DNA of 64,000 nt from Draconibacterium mangrovi (GCF_010586825.1 NZ_JAAAGB010000001.1:1302001-1366000), one strand, 5' to 3'. Positions 9,440 through 17,859 are shown, counted from the stretch's first letter. The notes: generated by a model not told the origin, from the letters alone. Numbers and translations are program-made.

Positions 9440-10963
9440 TTAATTTTTTTCTGTTGTAAACATTTCTTCATTGAACTCGCAAACCACTCTGAAACCAACA
9501 CTTTTGGTATCAGAATACCACCAAATACTTTTTGGAATTTGTGGATCGGTTACTAACCAGGCGTCGGTTTGGGTGAAATCGCGGGCAGCCACACGCAAGT
9601 CTTTTGGCGAGTTGCGGAATGAACCTCCACGAACCACATGTTCCATTCCTGTTCGTGGGCCTCTCGGATTTTTCACTACTCCTTTTGGGTATTTACCATA
9701 TACCTGCGGATCGTAATAATCGAGGCAAAATTCAGCCACATTACCCAACATATTTTTTAACCCAAAAGGATTGGCCTCAACGGCATCGGGCTGCTGAGTT
9801 TTATTCGGACTGTTTAATTGCGATATAACATACTGGTTGATCACTTCTTTATTGCTGCCAAATAATCTTTTGATAAATCCATCGGCTTCAAAATCTTTAG
9901 GCGATCCCTCGAAGAAATAAGGCATCTGTGTTCCTCCACGTGCTGCGTATTCCCACTCTGCTTCTGTTGGCAGACGATATTTTCTACCTGTTTCCTGAGT
10001 CAGCCACCTACAATAAGTTTCGGCAGCATGATGACTCATAGTGATGGCCGGACGTGTTCCTTTTCCCCATCCTTGGTCAGGTGCACCCCAAGGCGGTGTT
10101 GCACCTGAAACGCCATCGGTTTCTTCATCAATTTCTACAGCTTCTTTTCTTCCCTGCGAGCCGGTAGCGGTAAAGAAGGCCAGGTATTCATTCCACGAAA
10201 CTTCAATTTCTGCCATCCAGAAATTACTCACTTCCACATCGCGAACCGGACCTTCATCTCTTTCGCGGTAAGGTTCATCAGCCGTGCTTCCCATTTTAAA
10301 CTGGCCACCGGGAATGGCAACCATTTTAAACGATACCGCTGTTCCCGGTAATTGTTCCTCAAATGTTTCAAAAGCGTTTACTTTTGCAGGCTCAGTATAG
10401 ATTTCTGTCGGATCTACCGTTTCTTCCAATCCAGCCAGCAAGTTAGTTTCGCCGCGGTAATGACCAACATCATGGTGGCACTGCATACATGAGTTATTCT
10501 CCGGATCGCGAATATATTTTATATGTTGCAGGGAGCCCTGCTCATTCAGTGTTGATGGAAACATATTAGTATGACATTTCAAACACCCATCTTCGTAAAC
10601 AAAATGTTTTGAAGATTCAACCGATCGTTTAGCTGCCCAATCAATCTCTTCCGGGTCCAAAGTCAGGTAAGCGTATAAATCATGAAATCCGTGATAAGCT
10701 TTTCGGGTTATAAAACGTGTGGTTTGATCTTCAGGTGGTAAATGACAATCAACACAATTGATAGAAACACCACTGGAGGTATTATGATGAACGGATAGTT
10801 TCCAGCTTGTTTCAGCATGTTCGTGAACATGACATGAATTACAAAAATCGTTTGTTGAAGTATAATCTACTGTCTTATTAAATAACAGCAAAAAGAGTAT
10901 AACACTCAGTCCTCCCGCAATAAACAGCATGTAGTGTTTGCGTTTAATCGTCTTATCAGTCAT
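9440..10963 (-). CDS. NapC/NirT-like tetraheme cytochrome fused to a SUMF1/FGE-like domain
   Basis: 507 residues. One N-terminal membrane anchor (residues ~11-28) precedes four CxxCH heme sites at 41-45, 70-74, 127-131 and 159-163, like NapC/NrfH-type membrane quinol dehydrogenases. From ~213 a formylglycine-generating-enzyme/SUMF1 domain follows (MVAIPGGQFKMGS, then RLPTEAEWEYAARGG, GNVAEFCLDYYD and VGFRVVCEF). The paired active-site cysteines of true FGE, expected just after the RGGSF motif, are absent (RGGSFRNSPKDLRVAARD), so sulfatase activation is unlikely and a binding or structural role fits better. It would sit on the periplasmic side of the inner membrane. It heads the five-gene run to 4957. 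Confidence 0.85.
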   Translation of the reverse strand: MTDKTIKRKHYMLFIAGGLSVILFLLLFNKTVDYTSTNDFCNSCHVHEHAETSWKLSVHHNTSSGVSINCVDCHLPPEDQTTRFITRKAYHGFHDLYAYLTLDPEEIDWAAKRSVESSKHFVYEDGCLKCHTNMFPSTLNEQGSLQHIKYIRDPENNSCMQCHHDVGHYRGETNLLAGLEETVDPTEIYTEPAKVNAFETFEEQLPGTAVSFKMVAIPGGQFKMGSTADEPYRERDEGPVRDVEVSNFWMAEIEVSWNEYLAFFTATGSQGRKEAVEIDEETDGVSGATPPWGAPDQGWGKGTRPAITMSHHAAETYCRWLTQETGRKYRLPTEAEWEYAARGGTQMPYFFEGSPKDFEADGFIKRLFGSNKEVINQYVISQLNSPNKTQQPDAVEANPFGLKNMLGNVAEFCLDYYDPQVYGKYPKGVVKNPRGPRTGMEHVVRGGSFRNSPKDLRVAARDFTQTDAWLVTDPQIPKSIWWYSDTKSVGFRVVCEFNEEMFTTEKN

Positions 10964-11208
10964 TCGTCGTCAATTTGGACGGCAATAATACGCGCGCACA
11001 ATTAGTTGCTTCTTAATATTTGTGCTAAATGTGTCTTAGCGACGTCTTAATTTCATCTTAATTTATTTTGTAACATATTGATTAAAAAGTATTTTGTAAA
11101 ATATAATTTTTAATTAAAAAATATAATTTTACGCATATTTTAATATATTTGGGCTGAAAATAATATCAAATTAAGGACATTATCATACCAGCCAGAAGAA
11201 AATATAAG
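10964..11208. other. AT-rich divergent intergenic region
   Basis: 245 bp between the starts of the cytochrome-SUMF1 operon (minus) and the SARP-like regulator (plus). The right half is very AT-rich, with tracts of AAAATATAATTTT type. A good plus-strand -7 box (11144-11151) is present; no clear TAnnTTTG was found for the minus strand. The shared region makes control of the operon by the regulator plausible, but this is inference. Confidence 0.5.
11144..11151 (+). promoter_or_regulatory. Promoter -7 box of the SARP-like regulator gene
   Basis: TATATTTG fits TAnnTTTG and stands 57 bp before the ATG at 11209, giving a leader of about 50 nt. Confidence 0.6.
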
Positions 11209-13719
11209 ATGCCATATTGGATTAAATTGAAGCTATTCTTATTGCTTTATGCCGGAGTTGCCTTTTGTTTGCCTGGCAAAGCCAATGATTTTGCCGACAA
11301 CTCCTTTTTGATAGGGCAGTTAACACCAGCCGAATACCAAAACAACCGACTTTTCGACTTTATAAAAGTAAACAACTGGACAGGAATAGAACTGGCTGTC
11401 AATTCAGATAAAAATGGAATCAGTTTACAAAACAGTGTTGTTCCATTTTCAGATATTCTGGAAAAAATAGAATTGTTACTGGAAGAGGAAGAATCAAAGG
11501 TCATTCCTGTTTTTATCAATTTTTCGGGGAATGTTCATGTGCTCGATTCAGTAATTAATGTGAGTAGCCTATCCGATCAGATATTTTATTTACCACAGGG
11601 CGAACGATGGCCATCGATAGAATATTTGGTACAGGCCAACCGCAGAGTGATTTTTTTTGTTGACGGAGACATAGAAAACGAAAGCCGGATTTTGCATAAA
11701 ACATCCAATTATGCGCTTGAGATTGGAGCCAGTCAAATCACACCAAACTCTGCTATCCTAAAACGGGAATCGAACATCAATAAAGAGCTTTTCAAAATCA
11801 GTAATTTCGATCGTTTACCAACCGGTGTCTCGACATCACAGGTAAACCGAAACCTGTTTCCTGAGTACATTAACTTTTTACTCGAAAGCTGGACAAAATA
11901 CGGTAAGAAACCTAATTTCCTTTTTGTTGAAAGAAGCATCTACAATTTTGGATTTATCATTGAACAACTGAATTCTTTTGAAGCAGTAAAAGGGCAGGTA
12001 CGAACAGTTGGAAAAAACTTTGATCGCGTTTTCTGGAAAAATGCTGAAACGTTGATTACCGGCGGGAAATTCAGTTTTCCCATTCGTGGTGGCGAAGAAA
12101 TGATATTAACGCCGTTTGTTCCGGGTTTTAGTTTAACACCTTCGCAACTTACCATCACTGCCGAAATGCTAAAACCCGAACAATATTCAATACTGGCAAC
12201 TCCGCTAGATCTTAACCGGGGTTTAATGGCCAGTTTTCATTTCGAGAACGAACTGGCGGACGTGGTGAACCTCGAACGTACTTTTGACGGAAACGGCTTT
12301 ACCTTTAGTCAGGACATTGACCGTGGAAACGTACTTCGTTTGCCAGAAAATGCCAACGTTAACCTTGGTCATCCCGAGCTGTATGGACTGCCTAACAGTA
12401 GTTTTACAATTAGCTGTTTTGTAAAATTTATTGACATTCTGGAATTCGGAGATAATGCAATTCTCGGAAATGACGAAACAGGATACAGAAGAGGACTTCA
12501 CCTGGTATTGCGCTCGGGGCATCCGTATTTCGGACTTTGGGCCAACGATTTTATGTCGGACGAACTGCTGGAAACCAACAAATGGTACCACCTCACCTGG
12601 CGCTATATTTTGGAAACAGGACAACAAGCGATTTTTGTTAACGGTCAGTATGTTGGTGGTTCAGACGGCCATCCACCCTATTCAGGCACCAATGATATTT
12701 TTATTGGGAGTGCCCTTTCCGGCGGAGCCAGTCTTAGAGGATATATCGACAACCTGTACATTTGGAACCGCCCACTGGGTAACGAAGAAATTAACCGGCT
12801 GGCACTCGACGAAGAGATCACTTACCAAACGACAGAAGCCCCGGCCACGCTACTGTCTACCAAAACAATTGTTGCAATTCTGGGATCCATCGCTTTTGTT
12901 TTCCTGGTGTTGATTTTTGTTCTGCTACGGAAAATGAATGCACGAAAACATTCGATATTAATCAACAAACCTGAAACGCCAACAAAAAATCAGATTCAGC
13001 TTTTTGGAGAATTCAAGGCAATTAATAACAAAAACGAAGATGTTACCGATCTATTCACTCCCAAAGTGCGCGAGCTGTTCATTTTTACACTCATCCATAG
13101 TATGAAGAATGGAATTGGAGCGCCTATTCCTGATGTTAACGAAACGCTGTGGTACGGAATTGAAGACAAAAAAGTGGCCAACAACCGCGCTGTTACACTC
13201 AACAAATTGCGCAAAATTCTGGCACATTTCAAAAAGGTTGAAATTACCTCTCAGAATGGTTATTTGCATTTAAATCTTTCGGAAGACTTTTTTTGCGACT
13301 ACGTGGAGGCTTTTCAACTTTGTAAAATTCCGGAAGGAATGTCGCGGCAACAGTTGCAGTTGTTTTTCCATCTGGTAAAAAAAGGCCGGCTTTTAAAAGG
13401 AGTGGACTGGTTATGGCTTGATGAAGTGAGAGGATTTACCGGGAACCAGGTAATTGACAACCTGTTAAAACTGGCTTCGGATTATAAAAAGGAGAACAAA
13501 ACTAAAGAAGTTGAAAAGGTATCACAGCGAATTTTGGATTACGACGACCTGAACGAAGAAGCGCTATACCTGCAAATATGGGCCTTACAAAAAGCAAATA
13601 ACTCGCATTTGGCGAAGTTCAATTTCGAGTCGTTCCGTTCAAAATATGAAAAAGCAATGGGTGAATCCTATGCTTTAAGCTTTAAAGAATTCACCCATCA
13701 TTACGCCGATCAATTATAA
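11209..13719 (+). CDS. Membrane-tethered SARP-type regulator with PI-PLC-like and LamG ectodomain
   Basis: 836 residues. A signal peptide (1-25) leads into a PI-PLC-X-like region (~26-225): DNSFLIGQ and WTGIELAVN align with the family's HNSYL and GIELDVW blocks, but the catalytic His and Asp are replaced by Asp and Ala. A LamG/concanavalin-like domain spans ~339-535 (ENELADV to IDNLYIWNRPLGNEEI). One transmembrane helix lies at ~551-573. The cytoplasmic part has an OmpR-like winged helix (~596-700: LFTPKVRELFIFTLI, VTLNKLRKILAHF) and a BTAD-like helical domain (~700-836: GRLLKGVDWLWLDEV, RILDYDDLNEEALYLQ), together the SARP architecture. I infer a one-component receptor-regulator that senses a ligand outside and binds DNA inside. 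It ends 9 bp from convergent tnaA. Confidence 0.75.
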   Translation: MPYWIKLKLFLLLYAGVAFCLPGKANDFADNSFLIGQLTPAEYQNNRLFDFIKVNNWTGIELAVNSDKNGISLQNSVVPFSDILEKIELLLEEEESKVIPVFINFSGNVHVLDSVINVSSLSDQIFYLPQGERWPSIEYLVQANRRVIFFVDGDIENESRILHKTSNYALEIGASQITPNSAILKRESNINKELFKISNFDRLPTGVSTSQVNRNLFPEYINFLLESWTKYGKKPNFLFVERSIYNFGFIIEQLNSFEAVKGQVRTVGKNFDRVFWKNAETLITGGKFSFPIRGGEEMILTPFVPGFSLTPSQLTITAEMLKPEQYSILATPLDLNRGLMASFHFENELADVVNLERTFDGNGFTFSQDIDRGNVLRLPENANVNLGHPELYGLPNSSFTISCFVKFIDILEFGDNAILGNDETGYRRGLHLVLRSGHPYFGLWANDFMSDELLETNKWYHLTWRYILETGQQAIFVNGQYVGGSDGHPPYSGTNDIFIGSALSGGASLRGYIDNLYIWNRPLGNEEINRLALDEEITYQTTEAPATLLSTKTIVAILGSIAFVFLVLIFVLLRKMNARKHSILINKPETPTKNQIQLFGEFKAINNKNEDVTDLFTPKVRELFIFTLIHSMKNGIGAPIPDVNETLWYGIEDKKVANNRAVTLNKLRKILAHFKKVEITSQNGYLHLNLSEDFFCDYVEAFQLCKIPEGMSRQQLQLFFHLVKKGRLLKGVDWLWLDEVRGFTGNQVIDNLLKLASDYKKENKTKEVEKVSQRILDYDDLNEEALYLQIWALQKANNSHLAKFNFESFRSKYEKAMGESYALSFKEFTHHYADQL

Positions 13720-13728
13720 TAAACCGGC

Positions 13729-15123
13729 TTATTTCTTACGCACTTTTTCGGCATGTTCCAATTCCACAGAAAAGTGGCGCATTATTGGCGCTTCCTTTTT
13801 AATGCGGTAACCGTGATCAATCTCTTCACGACGATCGAAGATATTTTTTAACGCTACCGCAACTACATCCATGTGATTATTGGTGTAAGTACGGCGCGGA
13901 ATTGCCAAACGCAGCATTTCCAGTTTTGGATAGCGGTTTTCGCGCGTTTTTGGGTCACGGTCTGCCAGCAATGTTCCTACTTCTACGCCTCGAACACCTG
14001 CCTCAATATACAACTCAATTGCCAGTGTTTGTGCGATATATTCTTCTTTCGGAACATGTCCCAAAAATTTCTTCGCATCAACAAAAACAGCATGACCGCC
14101 AATAGGTTTCTGCACCGGAATTCCCCATTCGATTAAACGGTTTCCTAAATAGGCCACCTGCTGAATCCGGTTTTCCAAATAATATCCGGTTGTAACCTCA
14201 TCCAGACCAACGGCAAGTGCATTCATATCTCGTCCGGCCATTCCGCCATAGGTGTTAAAACCTTCAAACATGATATTAAAAACCGAAGCCTGTTTTAACA
14301 GTTCTTCGTCTTTCATGGCAATAAATCCGCCAATATTTACAATGCCGTCTTTTTTACTGCTCATGGTCATAGCATCAGCGTACGAAAACATTTCAGACAC
14401 AATTTCTTTGATCGTGCTGTTGCGGTATTCATCTTCGCGTTGCTGAATAAACCAGGCATTTTCGGCAAAACGCGCAGAATCGAACACCACTTTTATTCCG
14501 TATTTTTTCGACAAGGCATGCACATCTCGCAGATTTTGCATAGATACCGGCTGCCCACCTGAAGTGTTGCAGGTTAGCGTTACAATAACCATCGGAATTT
14601 GCTCCGCCGAATGTGTTGAATACACGGCCTCCAGCTTCTCCAAATCGATATTACCCTTAAACGGATGCAACGATTCAGTATCAAAAGCCTCGTCGATTGT
14701 ACAATCAACCGCCGATGCTTTCCGGTATTCAATATGACCTTTTGTGGTATCAAAATGACTGTTCCCAGGCACCACATCATCTTCTTTTACCAGCACCGAA
14801 AACAAAACATTTTCGGCAGCGCGCCCCTGGTGAGTTGGCAAAAAGTAATCAAAACCCAGGATACTTTTTATTGCATCTTTTAAATGATAATACGACGATG
14901 ATCCCGCGTAACTTTCATCGCCCGTCATAATTGCAGCCCACTGATTTTGGCTCATGGAGCCCGTTCCGCTGTCGGTCAGCAAATCAATAAAAACCTGCTC
15001 GCTTCTTAAATTAAAAAGGTTGTAATTCGCTTTTTTTATCCACTCTTCACGCTGTTCACGCGTACTTTTATAGATGGGTTCCACCATCTTAATTTTATAT
15101 GATTCTGCAAATGGTAATTCCAT
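13729..15123 (-). CDS. tnaA: Tryptophanase
   Basis: 464 residues. PLP beta-eliminating lyase that splits tryptophan to indole, pyruvate and ammonia. Family marks are FIDLLTDSGTGSMSQNQWAA, GDESYAGS, PTHQGRAAE, FDSARFAENAWFIQQRE, the PLP lysine in MSSKKDGIVNIGG and the IPRRTYTNNHMD end motif. Tyrosine phenol-lyase is the close alternative, but SARFAENA and ADRDPKT match tryptophanase. Indole output would be a signal. The putative promoter (15391-15384) lies ~260 bp upstream, leaving a long leader that contains a repeat hairpin. It converges on the SARP-like gene with only 9 bp between stops. Confidence 0.88.
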   Translation of the reverse strand: MELPFAESYKIKMVEPIYKSTREQREEWIKKANYNLFNLRSEQVFIDLLTDSGTGSMSQNQWAAIMTGDESYAGSSSYYHLKDAIKSILGFDYFLPTHQGRAAENVLFSVLVKEDDVVPGNSHFDTTKGHIEYRKASAVDCTIDEAFDTESLHPFKGNIDLEKLEAVYSTHSAEQIPMVIVTLTCNTSGGQPVSMQNLRDVHALSKKYGIKVVFDSARFAENAWFIQQREDEYRNSTIKEIVSEMFSYADAMTMSSKKDGIVNIGGFIAMKDEELLKQASVFNIMFEGFNTYGGMAGRDMNALAVGLDEVTTGYYLENRIQQVAYLGNRLIEWGIPVQKPIGGHAVFVDAKKFLGHVPKEEYIAQTLAIELYIEAGVRGVEVGTLLADRDPKTRENRYPKLEMLRLAIPRRTYTNNHMDVVAVALKNIFDRREEIDHGYRIKKEAPIMRHFSVELEHAEKVRKK

Positions 15124-15202
15124 AATTCTTTTTTTGATGGACAGATTTTCATTTTAATACTCAAGGAAAAATCTATCCGAAATAATACTGAAATGATATA
15201 GG

Positions 15203-15266
15203 ACGTCATTCCGAACTTGATTCGGAATCTCATCTTAAAGATGCTGAAACAAGTTCAGCATGACGT
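15203..15266. repeat. Imperfect long inverted repeat in the tnaA leader
   Basis: Outer arms ACGTCATTCCGAACTTG (from 15203) and CAAGTTCAGCATGACGT (to 15266) pair with few mismatches, and an inner ATCTCATCTT/AAGATG stem continues inward. The core TCATTCCGAACTTGATTCGG resembles a dispersed intergenic repeat seen in many Bacteroidota, from memory. It lies within the predicted 5' leader of tnaA. Confidence 0.7.
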
Positions 15267-15383
15267 AAACAAAGAATTACAGAATCGCGTAAGCGTCCCT
15301 GTTTTTGATATTCAGGAAACTTCGGTTGTGGAGGTAGATAGCCATTAAAAATTTAATCATGACCTTGTGATTTTTCTACACTA

Positions 15384-15391
15384 CAAATTTA
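15384..15391 (-). promoter_or_regulatory. Putative -7 box for tnaA
   Basis: On the minus strand the box reads TAAATTTG, fitting TAnnTTTG. The 15124-15500 gap (377 bp) otherwise holds the repeat at 15203-15266 and the HAD promoter on plus; no gene was recognised in it. Confidence 0.5.
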
Positions 15392-15466
15392 ATGCGCTTG
15401 AACCGATTTGCAACACGATAAATATCAGTTTTAACCAATTTTAAATCCTTGTCTGTAATAAATGCC

Positions 15467-15474
15467 TAATTTTG
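15467..15474 (+). promoter_or_regulatory. Promoter -7 box of the HAD gene
   Basis: TAATTTTG fits TAnnTTTG. It overlaps an in-frame ATG at 15462, so the true start must be the later ATG at 15501, leaving a leader of about 20 nt. Confidence 0.65.
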
Positions 15475-15500
15475 CGGCAAATAAGAAAAAGAAATTGAAA

Positions 15501-16268
15501 ATGGGAGACTTAGCATTTGAAGCAGTTATTTTCGACATGGACGGTGTGATAACCAAAACCGCCATCACGCACGCCGCAGCATGGAAGAAAATGTTCGACG
15601 AATACCTGCAAAAACACGCTGAAGAAACAGGGGAAACTTTTAAAGAATTTACACAAAGTGATTACCTGGCTTTTGTTGATGGGAAACCACGTTACAAAGG
15701 TGTAGCGTCGTTTCTGGAGTCGCGAAATATCAGCATTGAATTTGGCGATCCTTCTGACGCACCCGGTATAGAAACAGTTTGTGGATTGGGGAACCGAAAA
15801 AACGAAGCTTTTAACGAAGTAATTGCACGAGATGGCATTGAGGTATACAAATCGACAGCACAAATGCTAAACGACCTGAAAGAAGCGGGTATAAAACTGG
15901 GTGTTGCATCATCGAGTAAAAACTGTGCACCGGTTTTGGAAGCTGTTGACATGTTAAAGATGTTTGGCGCCCGTGTTGACGGTGTTGTTTCGGCAGAGTT
16001 GGGATTACACGGCAAACCGGAACCCGATATTTTTACCGCAGCCTGCGATATGCTGAAATCGACTCCGGCAAAAGCTATTGTTGTTGAAGATGCTGTTTCG
16101 GGAGTTCAGGCCGGAGCAAAAGGACAATTTGGCTTAACACTTGGTATCGCCCGCGAAGACAACGAGAAGGAACTGGCCGAAAGCGGTGCCGATTTTGTGG
16201 TTACCGATCTTGAAGAAGTTGGCGGAATTTCAGGTTTAAACGAACTGTTTCTAAAGAATAAAAAATAA
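15501..16268 (+). CDS. HAD hydrolase, beta-phosphoglucomutase-like
   Basis: 255 residues from ATG 15501. The DxD catalytic loop is FDMDGVITKTAITHAAAW, in which the first Asp is the nucleophile and the second the general acid. The long alpha-helical cap is typical of subfamily I beta-phosphoglucomutases. The third and fourth HAD motifs appear as LHGKPEPDIF and VVEDAVSGVQAGAK. Such enzymes interconvert beta-glucose-1-phosphate and glucose-6-phosphate, which would suit the GH65 phosphorylase at 58.4-60.7 kb, although the two genes are 42 kb apart. Other HAD phosphatase roles remain possible. It is a single-gene unit closed by a shared hairpin. Confidence 0.8.
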   Translation: MGDLAFEAVIFDMDGVITKTAITHAAAWKKMFDEYLQKHAEETGETFKEFTQSDYLAFVDGKPRYKGVASFLESRNISIEFGDPSDAPGIETVCGLGNRKNEAFNEVIARDGIEVYKSTAQMLNDLKEAGIKLGVASSSKNCAPVLEAVDMLKMFGARVDGVVSAELGLHGKPEPDIFTAACDMLKSTPAKAIVVEDAVSGVQAGAKGQFGLTLGIAREDNEKELAESGADFVVTDLEEVGGISGLNELFLKNKK

Positions 16269-16274
16269 TAGCGG

Positions 16275-16312
16275 AAGGTCAAACTGCCGGAGCATACTGG
16301 TGGTTTGACCTT
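16275..16312. terminator. Convergent hairpin terminator
   Basis: AAGGTCAAACTGCC (16275-16288) pairs with GGTGGTTTGACCTT (16299-16312) with two mismatches. It lies between the HAD stop and the folK stop on the opposite strand, touching the latter. Confidence 0.7.
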
Positions 16313-16694
16313 ACTCTTTTGTTACTCCACCCAGCTCCTGCACACTTTTACGCAAAAAGTCGCGCGTATAATAATCTTCATCCACAACCTCGCCGTTCCA
16401 CACCGCAATATCCAAATCGATACAACGTGGTCCGAATTTAGGCCCCGTTCGGTCGCGACCCATCCGGTCTTCAATTTGTTTGAGTAACTTTTTCAGCGAC
16501 GACTTGTCTAAATCTGTGCTGATTTTTACTGCCCCGTTGGTAAAATCGGGTTGGTCTTCAATTCCAATTGGTTTGGTTTTAATCATAGAAGAAACCTCAA
16601 GTACCGCCACCTCTCGTTCCAGTATTTCAAGCATTTTGGCAATATTCTCATCTGCATTAATGTTCGAGCCGATGCCGATAATTACCGTGTTCAT
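16311..16694 (-). CDS. folK: Dihydropteridine pyrophosphokinase (HPPK)
   Basis: 127 residues, slightly short for HPPK (~150). It transfers pyrophosphate from ATP to 6-hydroxymethyl-dihydropterin in folate synthesis. The start VIIGIGSNINADENI and the signature RTGPKFGPRCIDLDIAVW are diagnostic, with the catalytic Asp pair in DLDI. Its start overlaps folB by 4 bp, so the two are translationally coupled. It is the last gene of the SDR-folB-folK unit. Confidence 0.92.
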   Translation of the reverse strand: MNTVIIGIGSNINADENIAKMLEILEREVAVLEVSSMIKTKPIGIEDQPDFTNGAVKISTDLDKSSLKKLLKQIEDRMGRDRTGPKFGPRCIDLDIAVWNGEVVDEDYYTRDFLRKSVQELGGVTKE

Positions 16695-17044
16695 CGCCTG
16701 GCCTCCATTTCCATCGATACCGATTCGGCAAAACGCAAGGCATGTGGTTTATCCACTTCAACGCGGGCCCACTTTACTTTTTCGTCTTCCATTATTGTAT
16801 CTAGAATACGCTTGGTGAGCACTTCCAGCAATTTGAAACGCCCCTCCTGAACGAGAGTAATTATTTTTTTGGTGATTACTTTATAGTTGAAAATGTCTTC
16901 GGGTTCGTCCGATTCCAAAGCTGATTCCGGAATATCAGTTTCAATCTCAAGATTGATTACCACATCTTGTTTATTCACCAATTCATCAGGATTAAATCCG
17001 ATGTAGGTTCTGATTAGCAGATCTTTTACGCGTATTTTAGCCAT
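16691..17044 (-). CDS. folB: Dihydroneopterin aldolase
   Basis: 117 residues, the normal FolB size. It cleaves dihydroneopterin to 6-hydroxymethyl-dihydropterin and glycolaldehyde, the step before FolK. Typical features are the start IRVKDLLIRTYIGFNPDELVNKQ, the DVVINLEIETDIP strand and the C-terminal KPHALRFAESVS. It sits 2 bp after the SDR gene and overlaps folK by 4 bp, forming a pterin operon. Confidence 0.93.
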   Translation of the reverse strand: MAKIRVKDLLIRTYIGFNPDELVNKQDVVINLEIETDIPESALESDEPEDIFNYKVITKKIITLVQEGRFKLLEVLTKRILDTIMEDEKVKWARVEVDKPHALRFAESVSMEMEARR

Positions 17045-17046
17045 AT

Positions 17047-17775
17047 TTAAAGGTTTTTTCCAAGGTTTTCGCCACCATCGGCAAACAGCAATTGCCCGGT
17101 AAGGTGATCATTTTCCAAAATATAATCCAAACTTTTCAAAATCGGTTCCACTCCTCCCGGTTTTTTCATCGGGATGCCCTGTGCCAGCTTATCCAGGTAA
17201 TCTTCATCCTCGTCTTCCGGAGGCAAGGTAACACCCGGTGCAATGGCATTAACTCTAATATCGGGAGCAAATTCCAAAGCCGCCATCTTTGTGAGCTCCC
17301 AAAGTGCTTTTTTTGAAATGGAATAAGCCGCAAAATTGGAAACATTTGATGTTATTCGTGTGTCAACAAAATTAATGATGTTGCCTGATTTGAAATAATT
17401 GGCGAAGTCGCGGATAAGGAAAAACGGAGCTTTTAGGTTGACATCCATCTGCGAATCAAAAAGCTCAACTGAGGTGCCTTTCAGGTAGCCACGATCGAAT
17501 ACAGAAGCATTATTTACCAACAGATCAACTTTAATGTTTCGGGCAGCCAGTTTGGGTATCAATGCAACTACCTTATCTGTTTCCGCAAGGTTGGCTTGCT
17601 CTGCCCGGAATTCCTGATCAGGATATTTTTTCTTAAGTTCTTCAACCAGCTCATTGGCCTCTTTTGCCGAAGAATTATAATGTACCACAACATTCCATCC
17701 TTTTTCGGCCAAGTGTTCTGTTAACGATCGCCCGATACGTTTTGATGCTCCGGTTATTAATGCTGTTCGAATCAT
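17047..17775 (-). CDS. Short-chain dehydrogenase, pteridine reductase/FolM-like
   Basis: 242 residues. The cofactor loop TGASKRIGRSL has the Arg-Ile-Gly variant of PTR1/FolM pteridine reductases rather than the common GxG form. The catalytic YxxxK is in FAAYSISKKALWELTK, NNAS is present, and the end has LLFADGGENLG. Clustering with folB and folK (2-bp gap) supports reduction of dihydropterins such as dihydromonapterin or dihydrofolate. A general SDR acting on another substrate cannot be excluded. It is the first gene of the operon. Confidence 0.75.
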   Translation of the reverse strand: MIRTALITGASKRIGRSLTEHLAEKGWNVVVHYNSSAKEANELVEELKKKYPDQEFRAEQANLAETDKVVALIPKLAARNIKVDLLVNNASVFDRGYLKGTSVELFDSQMDVNLKAPFFLIRDFANYFKSGNIINFVDTRITSNVSNFAAYSISKKALWELTKMAALEFAPDIRVNAIAPGVTLPPEDEDEDYLDKLAQGIPMKKPGGVEPILKSLDYILENDHLTGQLLFADGGENLGKNL

Positions 17776-17831
17776 TCTGAAAAGTTAGTTATTTTTTCTA
17801 ATAAGAACAGGATGACCAGACTTATGTTCAC

Positions 17832-17859
17832 AAAAAAAGGCCCGCATAACGGACCTTTT
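17832..17859 (-). terminator. Intrinsic terminator after ribE
   Basis: On the minus strand AAAAGGTCCG and CGGGCCTTTTTTT form a stem (one mismatch) around TTATG, followed by a T-run. It is ~20 bp beyond the ribE stop. Confidence 0.85.

Noticed and set aside
9440-10963. Active formylglycine-generating enzyme
   Set aside because: The catalytic cysteine pair expected after the RGGSF motif is missing, and no sulfatase gene is found in the window.
11209-13719. Active phosphatidylinositol phospholipase
   Set aside because: The family's catalytic His and the Asp of its ELDV block are replaced in the N-terminal domain.
15036-15233. Trp-containing 65-residue frame overlapping the start of tnaA, a possible tnaC-like leader peptide
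   Set aside because: Its Trp codons arise from the tnaA coding sequence read in another frame, and it runs ~90 bp into tnaA rather than ending before it, unlike known leader peptides.
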